Assembly: GCF_020740795.1 (NCBI RefSeq)
Contig: NC_067282.1
Location: forward strand, 171,646,274 to 171,710,273
Source of the DNA: Apus apus
Lineage: Eukaryota > Chordata > Aves > Apodiformes > Apodidae
Length of the DNA stretch: 64,000 bases
Reading direction: 5' to 3'
A model generated the notes under the pieces. The model was not told where the DNA came from. It did no database searches and saw only the letters and a list, made by a program, of their open reading frames with translations. Shown here one piece after another: positions 52,601-64,000 of the stretch. Positions within the stretch are counted from its first letter, which is position 1. Each line of letters starts with the position of its first letter. The position numbers and the translations under genes are program-made.

Positions 52601-55600
52601 TGACAGAGGACTCTACTGGGTATTAAAGGCATCGCTCTGCTATGGTTGGGTTAATTCCTGAATTAACCTCCTCTTTCTCACACTTCTACCTGCAATAACT
52701 GGACTCACCCCTGCAGCAGAAAGCAGTGCAATTGCTGGAGCACAAACACAGAGCTGCTGAGAAGTTCTTCCAAGGGTTTGTTGTCTGGAATGAAAACCAA
52801 TCAAGTGTCCCAGTTGCTCATTTCCCCTTGGTGGGATAGGGGAGGAAATCAGAAGGGTAAAAGTGAGAAAACTTGTGGGGTGAGATAACAGTTTCATAGG
52901 TAAAGCAAAAGCTGCACATGCAAGCAAAGCAAAGTAAGTTCATTCACTACTTCCCATCTGCAGGCAGGTGTTTAGCCATCTGCAGGACAACAGGGCTCCA
53001 CTATGCATGATGGTTACTTGGGGAGACAAATGCCAACACTTGAAGTATTTCCCCCTTCCTCCTTCTTCCCCAGCTTAATGTACTGAGCATGATGTCACGT
53101 GGTATGAAATGCCCCTTTTGTCATTTGGGCCTCCTGGCTGTGTCCCTTCTTCTTGTGTGCTCCCAGGCTACTTGCTTCCAGGGTGGTGTGAGGACCAGAA
53201 AAGACCTTGACTCAGTGTATGCACTGCTCAGCAATAACTAAAACATCCCTGTGTCATCAACAGCATTTCCAACAAAAATCTAGAACACAGCCCCATACAA
53301 GCTACTATGAAGAAATGTAACTCTATCCCAGTCAAAACCAGTACATGGAGGAAGTACCAAAATGTGGGAGAAGGCTCTTCCATGGAGACCACAATAGAAA
53401 TTGAAAGTGGCAACACAAACTATACCAAAATGTCATGTGTAGATTTTCTACATGGGGAGAAAATTCGTTTTTAAAACAAAAGCTCTTTTAAGGGTGGGGA
53501 ATTTTTTCATTTTAGCAGTCCATATTGAAGTACTACAGAAAGCAACTAATTTCATTCAAGGGTGGATGTGCTTATTTCATGGTATTCCAAATATTCCAAA
53601 GTAAGAGTTTTTCCTCAGCTAACATCTGATGAAAGCTACCTCACTAAGAAGAAAAATAATTGCAATTGGCCACTGATGTCATGTAACATCTTTTTATTTG
53701 TCTTTCTGTTCTTGTATATTTTAGCTTACAATCCTGAAACAAAATAGCAGAAGACATATAGCCAGATACCTATCAATTTTTTCCTCTCTTTTCCTGTTGA
53801 GAGTCACTGCCCTCCAGAAGCATCACAGAGCTGTGGCAGTCTGTGCTGCCTTCCCTTGAATTGCAGGAGTACCATTTGGAAAAGACTTAACAAAAATCAA
53901 ATGAGTGTACCGCTTCAGTAAACAACCAAGTATTGTTCCAGGCAGGTTATAAGGCACAAAAGATCCCTGAGTAGCAACTGGATTAGTCTTAAAGAATCAT
54001 TGAACAACCAGCTTAGACTGGAGGAATGGCAAGGTGGTCTTGAATTGAAAAAAACAACAATGGAATTTTGAGATTGTTTCCTATGTGATGGTTTTAACAA
54101 GACCTGACAGACTAAAATATCTATGGTGAAAGTCATAATTGCAAGCAGGGAAGAACAGGCAGGATTTGTTCTCAGTGCAAAGGCACTCGCAGTACAAAAA
54201 CACCTGATGCTTGCAGTTGCGTGTCATACAGCATAGTGGGGGTGGAAGCCATATACAGAGCTAACAGCATTTTGCTTATCTTAACCAAAACTAAAGGTTG
54301 TTTGTGAATATATAGAAAGAGATGGGGATTTTCATATAGGAGGCACGAAGTAAGCTTGTTTGGGAATACTGCTGCTAGAAAATCATCATGAGCTATTACT
54401 CTCTACGTCTGAAACTGACATTATGCATATCTGCAGCTTAGAGCTTACACAATATTCTTTAGCAAACTCAGTTGAAGATCAAATAGAAGGTAAACCTGGT
54501 AAGCTGTGTGAGCTTAGCTATGTAAAAAGTAAACCTATGGGGATATGGGATGGGAGGAAGCATGATTGGAAACTCAAAAGTGAAGGTGATAGAGTTACAA
54601 CTTGTTTTAGAAAACAGCATGAAATCTGAACAAATCCATGAATTGTAAGAAATAATAACATTTCCCAGTTGCTGTGTAAGCTGTACATACCCTTTGCACA
54701 GGACTTGATCAGCTTTGCATGGGTTGTAGGAAAAGTCCTCTCTATTTCCTGTGTCTGTTCCCTGCAGCAATGGGAGATGCAGAGCTACAAAACTTTCCTT
54801 TTTGCAGCAGCAATGGTAATTTTTTGTGGACAAGGGAGCTAGTGGTAGCATGGCTGTGAAGTGGGAGACAAGACCTATCTGTGGTGGTCAGCAACTGATG
54901 GGAAGGATACACTATGCAAAGCATTGGCTTCTCTCACAGTCTCTTCATGCAGTGGATAGGATGCCTTCAGATCCCCTTCCAGTGTGAAAGTGGTGATGTG
55001 ACTGCAAAGGTGACTTCTATCCATCTTGTCCTGTATGTTTCATGGGTGCAATTCCTATTACAGAAGAGTGAAATGTGGTCATGGAACAGCAGAGTAGTCT
55101 CACAAGGTACTTAAAATACATTTTCACCCAGACAGCTCTGAATAGAAATCTGAAAATAAGAATTTGACAACTCATTGAAGTCTAGGACCATTTCTACTAG
55201 TGTTGCCTCACTGCAAATAGAGGCTTTGGGCAAGAGCCGGCTGCCTTACCTGGTGTTAGCAGCTGGGGAACATGTACCACAGCTGAGAGTTTAGATTTCA
55301 TCTGTATGTGTTAGCAATAACCTATTAGATGATATTTTGAGGAAAGCTATTTTAGACAGGTTTTCAAAGAAAATAAACTCGTGACCTTTCCCTGAAACAA
55401 AGCCTTTCCGTATTCAGAGCATGCCCAGCAGGCTGCATTTCTGGGAGGCAGCTGTGTTCTTGAAAGTGTGTTGTTTCCTTTTGCCTGTTACTTTACTTTA
55501 GCCCTTCCCATGAAATTGTTCACTTGAAATCCCCCTCTGTTTGTTTGCAACAGTTGAATGAAATGGAAAACTCTTAATTATATCCTTATCTAAGAGTGCT

Positions 55601-55770
55601 GCCACTCTTTACTTAGGTGCTGTTGAAGATAAAAAAGCCACATTGCTCTACTTTTCAGCTGGACTAATCTTGCAGTGTGACAGGTATATTTTGTGAATTA
55701 TGTCTCTGTCTGGTCATTGATCCTTTTAATTAATTGTGTGGCAGATCAGCATGAAACAGAATAATTGAGT
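49691..55770. other. Intron 1 sequence, nothing recognised
   Basis: Ordinary AT-rich intron with one low-complexity T tract at 52520-52564. Includes a G-rich stretch near 51328-51368. Open frames are short and not supported. Confidence 0.6.
52520..52564. repeat. GT/T-rich low-complexity tract
   Basis: TTGTTGTTCTTTTG repeats lead to a run of about 12 T, in intron 1. Confidence 0.8.
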
Positions 55771-55968
55771 CTAAAGAGAGCTAATATCATTATTTTCCTC
55801 TGCCAGCTTGCAGTCTGTGATGTCCAGCATGGCTGTGTTATCCATCTGACCTGTGGAGTGTTGGGGGGCAAGAAAGTTGTCATCAGATTTCAATTCCTCA
55901 GATCTTGCCAGTCTTCTGAGGTCCAGTCCTAAGATCAAAAACCCTTCATCCGCAAAATGAGCAGGCAC
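55771..55968 (-). other. Candidate terminal exon of a nested minus-strand transcript
   Basis: A good minus-strand acceptor (TGCTAATGTGTTTCAG) ends at 55969, after which the frame is open for 65 codons to TAG at 55771. The peptide is balanced and acidic (for example VPAHFADEGFLILGLDLRRL, ending AEENNDISSL), unlike the Phe/Leu/Ser-rich chance frames nearby. Incoming phase is 0. I do not recognise the protein. It lies antisense inside PPM1H intron 1. Confidence 0.22.
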
Positions 55969-56135
55969 CTGAAACACATTAGCAAAGTGTTGTAACTTCA
56001 AGTGCCAATGTAGCACTACAGAGAGTGCCCTGTTTCATCTGAAGAACACTCTGTCCTTTCTCTGGACAAGCTGTGCCCATGTCTTCTAAAACATTTGCAA
56101 AAAAAATTCTTATAAATTGTTCATCCCTTTGTTTA

Positions 56136-56510
56136 CTATCCTGTTTTGTGGCCACGATAGATCAGTGCGTATTTTACAGCCAGAATTATGAGACCAAACT
56201 TTGAAAGGATTGTTTCCATTATCCTCAACCCACATTCCTTTTCTGCCCTCACTTCTTGAGCCTTCAGAATAGCCATCAGCCTTACCAAAATCTTCACAAG
56301 GAAAATACTTCCAATGGACACACAAACAGCTGAAACCAAGCTGTGCCAGAATAGCATGTGTTTATAACAAATGCTTTGGAGGACAGATCTGTAGGAATCC
56401 CTTAAAACTACATATGCTTCTAATACAGTAGACTCCATCCAGAGCAGCAGTGCCATCATAGGAATTGTGTGGATGCCTTCCTGCGGATAGTTGGTGAAGG
56501 ACTGGAACAC
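56136..56510 (-). other. Minus-strand open frame with hydrophobic segments
   Basis: A 124-codon frame opening after a possible acceptor (CTGCTGAAAGCAG) at about 56510. It has two to three hydrophobic stretches (around IPMMALLLWM, FWHSLVSAVCVSIGSIFLVK and FGLIILAVKYALIY) separated by charged loops. A phase 0 donor (GCT|GTAAAA, weak) at 56177 would join it in frame to 55968. It may be a membrane-protein remnant or a chance frame. Confidence 0.15.
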
Positions 56511-56605
56511 TGCTTTCAGCAGGAAACATCTTTTGTATCTTCCATGGGCTTGGCCTTGATCCTTCAGAGTTATTTTAAAACAAAAAGCAAAAAAATATTC
56601 AGGGG

Positions 56606-56621
56606 AAAAAAAAAAAAAAAA
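56606..56621. repeat. Poly(A) tract
   Basis: Sixteen A. On the minus strand it is a poly(T) run about 100 bases upstream of the candidate exon start near 56509. Confidence 0.85.
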
Positions 56622-57121
56622 GCAGCTTTACCAAGATGAACCTGGGAGATCAAACTTGTAACTCTCCTGGTTATGGATAATGGTGCAGATACATATATGC
56701 ATAATGGTAGGGATATCCTTAGATATGTTCAGTGGCTTTCTGGCCTGATTTGGAATTATATCCTGCTCTCTTGCTTTGCCCCTCTCGTTCCTAGTGTGCC
56801 CTTTCTCCCATTGTCTCACCAGCTAATGCCTTTCTTGTCTTATGACATGCCCCATGTTCTGCCAGCAACTTGTTTGTTTATGATGTATCTGCATTTAGTT
56901 TGAAGTTTTCTGTTTGTTAATTTCTTAAGAGGTTTGTGCATACCTGGGTGAAAACATTAGGCAGTTTCAGCTCTATCAGTTAGTCTCATGAAAGATGCTA
57001 TTGTTCTCTGAAGACCTGATCACCCTAATAATATTTTGATAGTGAGCTATTTTAAGCCACAATAAAAAATGAAATAACCCCCTCATTTGATTGTTAAAAG
57101 AAAAGCATATAACAGACTTAC

Positions 57122-57270
57122 CGTAAGTCTCTTGGAAAAAAGCCAGTTGGATTAAGTGCTGTCTGTGCATTCCCAGATAGTGAAGCTAGCAAAAGATTAC
57201 ACTTAAAGATTTTGTGAAACTCACCCAGTTGCCTAGAAATAGTTATAATATGTGTGATGTTTGAGTAATA
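57122..57270 (-). other. Candidate internal exon on the minus strand
   Basis: Bounded by an acceptor AATTGTTTCAG and a near-perfect donor ACG|GTAAGTCTG. The 149 bases are open in one frame (49 codons, phase 0 in, phase 2 out), containing LGEFHKIFKCNLLLASLSGN and NPTGFFPRDL. The outgoing phase does not match the frame of 56136-56510 directly, so an unseen exon or a different transcript structure would be needed. Protein not recognised. Confidence 0.2.
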
Positions 57271-59533
57271 CTGAAACAATTATTTGCATAATATCGCAAC
57301 TTGTGTTGTCAAATGTAGCTGTAAGAGCTCCAAATTTTAATGATCCTTATTTATACTGCATCTTTAAGATCGTGTCAACACCATCAGAATTGCCTGATTT
57401 CAGAATATGGTGGTATTTGTTGAGAGTAAAACAACAATGTGATTTTTACAGGTTCTGCTTTTACTACAAAATGAAAATTGGTATTTTCCTCTTTTATTCC
57501 AATTTCAGAGTCTGTTTCCAGCCATTGCTACCATGCCTTCTGTTCTTCTCAGGACCTGGCAGAGGGACGGGAAGTGTAGGAGGACAGGCGCTTGATGTTT
57601 AATCCTTCATGTGTTTTTTAATTTATACTGGGGCTGATTATACATGCATCTAGAGCAAATAGGAGCACATGCATATTCTAAATAGAGGTTCATTATGATT
57701 TTCCTGCTACAGACAAACACTGTGTCATTTTCTATGACTTCTGTGTTTTGGGCCTGGTAAAACTCCTTATTATGTATTTTCACTTCTGCACTGTTCTTGC
57801 ACATGAGAAAGCTTTGATAAAAAATCAGTGCTTGAGAAGTCTTGTTTCTTAGGAGATTTTGTCAAACTGTCACTTCTTAGATCAAATTTGAGCCTTTCTT
57901 ATACTGAGTAATTAAAAATGCAGTGTAAATTACAGATCTCCCTTAGGTGGTTGTGATCGTTGAGTGGTTAAGTGATCATTTTATATGAAGGTTGCAATGT
58001 ACTGAATGCTTTTGTAAGATATATGAATAAAAGCCTGTGGTGTTGGGACAGCATCACTATCACTAATGCAGGAACCTTGCCGCTGTTTGTTACAGGGTTC
58101 ACTTTCGTCCTTGTATCTCTTTGGTCCCTATAGGTAAGGTATCTCCTTTGCAGAATTGCCCTTTATTTCAGAATTTAACTCCTGAACAAGCCTGATAGCT
58201 GCTCCCAAATGGTGCTTTGGAGGATCCCTGGCTCCCTGATAGATGATAACATGCATTTCTTTTGTTTGGGCTGAAGGTTTCTTGTTTTTTTGTTTGGTAT
58301 ATTAAGAAAAGGGTAAAAAAATAAATATTTCTGTCTTCACATGAAATATGTGTATCTGTAATGACAGTGAATTATTTCTGTATTATTGAGTGTTTCTTGT
58401 TTTGGTAATTACTGTTGTGTAGCAATGCTGTCACTGGAGCTGCTGCTGAATTGGTTTATAAATCTACAGAGACTGCAGCTAGCAAGGGAAGTCTTATTAA
58501 AATAACACAGATTAGGTTTACATGGTTTCTTTCTCATATGGAAGTTTCCAGGTTGTAGATTGCAGACACAGTGCTTGCTACTTAATGCCATATTGCGAAG
58601 TTACAAACTACTTTTTATCGTCTTGAAAAATTCAAGATGGTCATCACACTTCCTGGGATCAGATGGGGAAGCTAAAGCGGAGTTGCTGCAGGACAGAGCA
58701 AGTTACTTCCAGTGGAGACTTTTCAGCTCTCCAGAAGCACAAGGTTATCAAGCTGCTGTGCTCTGAAAGAGGAGAGAGCAACAGAAGATTTTAGAGATGA
58801 ATCACTGCTTGGTGTAAGTGGGCTGAGCTGAAGGCTTTGGCTTTTGATAGTTTGGGCCCTGCCTTTAGATTGAGATGTCAGTGAACGGACATACTGTGCT
58901 TTATAGGGAGCTTGGCCATAGCCCTTTGTTGCACCTATAGGTGGTCCCAGAACTGTAAGGTGGATAAGATTTTGCCTCTGCATTTCACATTCTGGGGCCA
59001 CTGTGCGATGCTCTGGAGTTACCATCCTTTAAAGGATGTTGGAAGAGCTGCATGGTGAAGAAAGGGAGCTGTGGAAGGTATTCCAAAGATGGAGAAAGTG
59101 GCTTACAGCAGGTGACTTGGATGTAATCTTATCTAGTTGACTAAAAAAAAGTTGATTAGAGTTACAAAATTATTTATGGGAAAAATGCATTATGAAGGAA
59201 CTCTTTTATCTAGTGAAGAAAAGCAGAATAGAACTGAGGCCTGGAAGCTAAAGTTGTTGATTCCAATGAGAAATGAAGCACAAATCTTCCATGGGGTGGT
59301 GGGTAATTCAAAGCTCTGTCAGGGAAACAAGCGAAGCTCCTATCTTGCACTCCTAACTTGGCAAGGGAATACTGTAGACACATGAAATACTTCTACAAAC
59401 ACAAATGACTGATGTTGATCCTGAGGTATTTCAATCACATATAAGGTTCTGTGGTAGATTAGAAGTCTGACTACATTATTAACTTCTCTCCTGACTTCAG
59501 AACTTTTTGTAAATATTCTTTATAGTATACACC
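57271..59533. other. Intron 1 sequence, nothing recognised
   Basis: AT-rich intron. A 100-codon minus frame at 58723-59025 is Ser-rich, and I see no splice signals that would support it. Confidence 0.6.
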
Positions 59534-60283
59534 TGGATTGGGGCAATCCCAAGCACAAATGCAGATTGGGCAGAGAATGGATTGCGAACAGCCTCGAGAA
59601 GGACCTGGGGCTGCTGGTCAATGAAAAGCTCAACATGAGCTGGCAATGTGCACTTGCAGCCCAGAACCCCAACCGAGTCCTGTGCTGCATAAAAAGAAGT
59701 ATAGCCAGCAGGTCAAGGGAGGTGATTCTGCCCCTCATACTGTGCACTTGTGAGACACCACCTGGAGTACTGTGTCCAATTCTGGAGTCCCCAATATAAG
59801 ACAGACATGGAGCTCATTGAGAAAGTCCAGAGGAGGGCCAGAAAGATGATCTGAGGGTTGGAGCACCTCTCCTACAAAGACAGGCTGAGAGAGTTGGGGC
59901 TGTTCAGCCTGGAGAAGAGAAGGCTTCAAGAAGACCTTATAGCAGCCTTCGAGTAGCTGAAGAGTGCCTACAGAAAAGCTGGGGAGGGACCTTTTACAAG
60001 GGCTTATAGTGAGAGGAGAAGAGGTAATGGATCAGAACTGGAAGAGGGGAAATCTGGGTTAGACATTAGGAGGAAATTCTTCACTATGAGGGTGGTGAGA
60101 TGCAGGAACAGGTTGCCCAGGGAAGTTGTGGCTGCCCCCTCCCTACAAGTGTTTAAGGCCAGGTTGGATGGGGCTTTGAGCAACCTGGTCTGGCGGAAGG
60201 TGTCCCTGCTCATGCAGCGGGGCTGGAACTAGGTAGTCTTTAAGGTCCCTTCCAACCCAAACCATTCTATGATTCTGTGATTA
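59534..60283 (+). mobile_element. CR1 LINE, 3' 750 bases, relatively well preserved
   Basis: Sense orientation and nearly continuous: GAGAAGGACCTGGGGCTGCT, CTGGAGTACTGTGTCCAATT, GTTCAGCCTGGAGAAGAGAA, AGACATTAGGAGGAAATTC, GGTCCCTTCCAACCCAAACC and the intact terminal repeat CCATTCTATGATTCTGTGA. It is 5'-truncated as usual for LINEs. The complete tail and low decay suggest one of the younger insertions in the window. It is in the same orientation as PPM1H, inside intron 1. Confidence 0.95.
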
Positions 60284-61695
60284 GAGATTGTGACAGCCTC
60301 ATTCGTAGCTATGGAGATGCTCTGCACTTTCATGCATTTAGAAAAAGATTATCTCAGATGGAGTTGTAATTAAGCAGGTAGCCAATTAGTTGAGTGGTGG
60401 CTGAACCCCTAAATGCCATGTGCATGCATACAAAATAGATGTGCTAGGTAGTCCTCATACCTGCTAACAGAGTTGTAAAATAGCCCTGGAGAAGCAGCTG
60501 GGGAGTGATGTGGTGGCAGTGATGTTTGCAGCTTTGACACTTGCAAAGTTGGAAGCCTTCCCACTTCAGAGGAGCAGCAGCCCGTGCTTTCAGACTAACA
60601 AGGCTCTGATTTAAATGTGGTTCTTGAAGATGGTTTCTTGCAACCAATCTGTAAAATACCCCAAAGGATTCTGCAAAAGCATATTTTTGTCAGTTTATGT
60701 CTTAAAAAAAATAAATTAAGAAGTGCCTGTACTTGGAGTGTTCCTATTTCTCCTGGGTTATTTACTGTATCTTCACATTTACCCTGTCACTGCTTTGACT
60801 GCTAGAACACGGATTTGTATTTTGCTTAATTCTGATTAATCAAAAGCTAGCATTTGCGTCACCACATTTCCTTCTCCCTTTGATTTCATTTTGTTAGCCC
60901 CCAAGGAGTTATAAAATATCTACCAGCTTTCTGCAGCATCTACATAAATACTTATTTTTGAGGTGCCTGTATTGATAGTTCTTGTTCTTGATTTCGATTT
61001 AATGTGTATGTATAATTTGTTAGCATGAGCAATGAAAAGAAAAGCCTTCTGAATTTCATGTATAAAGAAACAGTCATCCCCATGACAAACGTGTATCTGT
61101 GTCTCTATATATGTGTAAGTATAACTATGTATTTTTATATAAAATTTGTCTCTGTGTGAATGTGTATTTATACATCTAGATACACACATTTTGAAACAAG
61201 TTTCCATTGAGATATGACAGACCATGTGAATTAGCTATTCAGAGACCTCACATGTGCTGAGGGCAGAGAGAAACCTTTGAGGACATCTGGCTTGAGGCAG
61301 GGCTGACATTTTAACTTGCCTGCTCTGCTTAGTTTTACCTTTGTGCTGTCATTGTGAAGACCATTATTTTCATTACCAGTCTTTCTTTGTGTTATCTTAC
61401 TCTAGATAACTGGGATTGGAAACAACCATAAATGGGGTGGAAAGATCCAAGTGTAGTGTCCTTTACCTGTTTCAAAATCTATATTAAAATGAAACTGATT
61501 TTACAAAATAAAATAAAACCCCACATAACTTTATGGCCAAGATAAAGCCAAATGATTCAAAGGAAAGATGCGCCTCTTTTTTATCCTGTGTCTCAGGGGT
61601 CAATCCATGGCTTGAAATTTTGTAGGGGAAAATTTCAGCCAAACCTGTCCAAGGAGCAGGGCTTTGATTGAGTTGAATACTCACAGACTTCTGGA
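60284..61695. other. Intron 1 spacer between two inverted CR1 copies
   Basis: About 1.4 kb between the tail ends of the CR1 copies at 59534-60283 (+) and 61696-61925 (-). Includes a TG/TA-rich low-complexity stretch at about 61090-61190. No gene seen. Confidence 0.65.
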
Positions 61696-61925
61696 AATTA
61701 CAGAATCATCAAATAGTTGGGTCTGGAAGGGACCTTAAAGATCAACTAGTTCCAGCCCTCTTGCATGGGCAGGGACACCTCCTGCTAGACCAGGTTGCTC
61801 AAAGCTCCGTCCAGCTGGGTCTTGAATACTTGTAGGGATGGGGCATCCACAACTTCCATGGGCAGCCTGTTCCAGCGTCTCACCACCCTCATAGTGAAGA
61901 ACTTCTTCCTAATGTCTAATAGCTC
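61696..61925 (-). mobile_element. CR1 LINE 3'-end fragment
   Basis: Starts at the inverted tail TTACAGAATCATCAAATAG, then GGGTCTGGAAGGGACCTTAA, GACCAGGTTGCTCAAAGC, GGGGCATCCACAACTTCC and CATAGTGAAGAACTTCTTCC. About 230 bases remain. It is inverted relative to the copy at 59534-60283 and close to it in sequence. Confidence 0.92.
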
Positions 61926-63951
61926 TATCTGTTCTCTTTGATCTGATTGTCAGTCAGGGTGGGCATAGTGACCTGTGAGTCAGCACAGACTTAGATGGGA
62001 ATTGAGCATTACACAAGCTAACTCTGTTATGCAAGGAATGATGTGCAGAAGGAGTGGAAATTATCTCAGAAGGTCAAGTGTTGTTTCCTAAGGGAAGGGG
62101 AGAACACAAAGGCTGTGATGATAGCTGGGACAGAGTTACAGTGTTACTGTGCTTCAAGAGGCATAAGGAGGTTGTGAGAAACCAAGTTTCATTAGCCCTT
62201 CTGCTGTCATTCCAGTCTTCTGAAATGCAGAGGAGACAAGGAAGCCATCTATTGACCTTCAAGGGAGCATCAATGCCCCAGTTCCTAATTATTGATGTGT
62301 TAAAGTGAAGGCCAGTTAATATCATGGAGCAGAAGTAAAACATATCGGAAATAAACTTTTTCTAGCATTATTTTGAAGCATAATCTGTTCTTAATGGAAT
62401 TCTTTTTATAAGTTGCTAAGCTGTGCATTTTAAAATATTGATTATAGGACTTCAGTGATTCTAAGTAAAAATATGCTTTATATGCTACAAGATGAGGAGG
62501 AGTACCCATTTTGTGTCCCAGTTTGTTTTGTGGTTTTAAGAAAATGCAGAGATTGCTGTATCCCTTGTCTTTTTGATTTAAAAAAAAAAAAACAGAAAAA
62601 CTTAAAATGGAGGTATAAAAAAGAAAAACAAAACCAAAAAACCACAGAAGTAAAAAGTTATTGATAATTGCATGTAATTACTTCTAAGTTTTGCTAAGGG
62701 TGGTTTTTTTGTTGTTCATTATAGTACTTCTTGTGGGGCATGTAGATTATTTTTAACACTGATTTTTTCATTTGGTTTCAAAAGCAAACATCTGATGCAG
62801 CACCCAGCACCTCTAGATTTTAAAAACAAGTTAATAAAATATGCAACAAAATCCATACTGTCTGTGCTAGTCTTTTTGTCAAAGTTTACCAAATGTGATT
62901 ACATCCATTATCTAATACAATGTAGTAGTATGGATTAGAAAGTTGAATGCTGGCAGACTTCTTTCAAAGTTGGGACATCAGGGATGTTAGGTTAAGTCTG
63001 ATCTCCTCCAGCAAGAGTCTACATTCATGGCATCTGTAAATTTCAGAAAAGCTGCAAGTCTTGCCATTGCCTCTTAATTTGTTTTTTTACATCAGTGGAA
63101 TTGAGTTGATACAAGACAAAGATTTTGCTATACTTTTCTACATTGCCTTGCTGTTCTTTGCCTCCACACAGAAAAGCTGGATATGACTTTCTGGGAGTTG
63201 AGGGACAAGCCTTTTTCTCTGGTAAACTCAGTTTGCAATCCAGGTGAAATATCAGTTGTTCAGTTAGAGTTGAATTCTACTTCTGTTAAGCCAGTTAAGT
63301 AGTTTCACTTTCAATTAAGCTGGTTGAAAAAGTGAGGTTTTGGGAATATATATGAACTGGGGAGTGGGGGAAGATTCTGAAATAATTAACCTCTCCTGTG
63401 TGTATATCATTAGTCTAGTGTAGAGGTGACTTGACTTTCAGATAGGAGAAAATAATTATCTAGATATGTGTTTATAATTTTGATCTATGCAAGTAAAAAT
63501 GTTATTAAGGTTATGAAATCTGAAAATAAATATATTATACCTGCATTATGTGAAAAGTCAGTGCAGGAAAAAAGTTTTGCACATTTGGTAGCACCTGTTC
63601 TAGTCACTGCATATTAATATTTTGTTTATTTTTAAAATTATTTTTTCCTAAGGGGTTGCTATTATAAAGTGAATGTTTAATTGCGAAATTGGAAAAGCAT
63701 GTAAATGGCTTAAGATCAAAGTCCTAAAGCTATACAGGAGCATAATGTTAATTGTTCCATAAGAATTGTTCTGTCCACTGTCACAGGGTCTGATTCACGT
63801 GAGGCTGCTCTTCTTTATGGACTTTCCCTGTTGTTGTGGAGGTGTATCTTCCAGTGTGAGCTTAAAACCAGTCTGCTGTGCATGCAGTTTGGTAGCACAG
63901 TGTGCCATTTGGTGTGTGAACATGGGGCATGTTATGTTGCCAGAGGGCTAA
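61926..63951. other. Intron 1 sequence, nothing recognised
   Basis: AT-rich, with an A-rich tract at 62580-62640. No exon or repeat family recognised. Confidence 0.6.
62580..62640. repeat. A-rich low-complexity tract
   Basis: A run of about 13, followed by A-rich, CAAA-containing sequence. Confidence 0.8.
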
Positions 63952-64000
63952 TCATAGAACAGTCCTGGTTGGAAGGGACATTTAGAAGTAATCTAGTGTA
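63952..64000 (-). mobile_element. CR1 LINE 3' end, cut by the window edge
   Basis: The last 49 bases read ATCATAGAACAGTCCTGGTT then GGAAGGGACATTTAGAAG and ATCTAGT, the inverted CR1 terminus. The rest of the element should continue past position 64000. Confidence 0.8.

Larger units (their letters stand above)
38068..64000 (+). other. PPM1H: PPM1H intron 1 (5' part; continues beyond the window)
   Basis: Everything from the exon 1 donor to the window end. I looked for exon 2, which should encode the start of the PP2C core with the conserved STHNEDQ stretch, in the translated frames and did not find it. The intron is therefore longer than 25.9 kb. Long first introns are known for this gene in mammals. 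It holds at least four CR1 copies, simple repeats, an intronic part of the CpG island and some speculative minus-strand open frames near 55.8-57.3 kb. Confidence 0.85.

Noticed and set aside
59566..60213. Open frames with EKDLGLLVNEKLNMS-like peptide
   Set aside because: Remnant of the CR1 reverse transcriptase ORF end in the element at 59534-60283, not a host gene.
61090..61190. TG/TA-rich stretch as a possible Z-DNA or origin element
   Set aside because: The alternation is too irregular and short to support more than low-complexity sequence.
38068..64000. PPM1H exon 2
   Set aside because: The expected STHNEDQ-containing sequence was not found in any translated frame, so the exon must lie beyond the window.
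1..64000. tRNA, snRNA, rRNA, CRISPR or intact endogenous retrovirus
   Set aside because: I saw no tRNA B-box with a matching cloverleaf, no U6-like sequence, no regular spacer array and no LTR pair or gag/pol frames by eye. Small or diverged copies could be missed.

Overview
The window is vertebrate nuclear DNA, and almost certainly from a bird. The main evidence is about ten fragments of CR1-type LINEs in both orientations. Several end in the CR1 3' tail (CCATTCTATGATTCTGTGA at 60264-60282) or start with its reverse complement. I see no Alu- or B1-like SINEs, no bacterial gene structure and no operons. The only coding sequence I recognise with confidence is the first coding exon of PPM1H, a PP2C-family protein phosphatase, on the plus strand at 37832-38067.

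Layout. Positions 1-36950 are AT-rich intergenic DNA 5' of PPM1H. They hold degenerate CR1 pieces (2861-2951, 6838-7040, 7735-7997, 9880-9962, 25632-25693, 27968-28520, 33870-34545), simple A/T-rich repeats and no recognisable conserved protein. In mammals AVPR1A is, as I recall, the upstream neighbour of PPM1H; it is not visible here. Positions 36950-38430 are a strong CpG island acting as the PPM1H promoter. It has GC boxes, G-quadruplex motifs, an overlapping GATA/M-box/ARE-AP-1 cluster, a 9-codon upstream ORF, the start ATG and a consensus splice donor. From 38068 to the window end is PPM1H intron 1 (more than 25.9 kb). It carries younger CR1 copies at 49018-49690 (-), 59534-60283 (+), 61696-61925 (-) and 63952-64000 (-, cut off). 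No further PPM1H exon was found.

Most of the long open frames elsewhere are chance frames, CpG-island frames or pieces of CR1. A few lie between good splice signals, keep an open frame, or contain local CpGs. I list these as low-confidence candidate exons: 607-835 (-), 12954-13230 (+), 20952-21436 (-), 29511-29604 (-), and 55771-55968, 56136-56510 and 57122-57270 (all -, inside PPM1H intron 1). They are hypotheses, not gene calls, and several are expected by chance in 64 kb. I found no convincing undescribed system. The best leads are the composite promoter site, the inverted CR1 pair in intron 1 and the possible nested minus-strand transcript at 55.8-57.3 kb.
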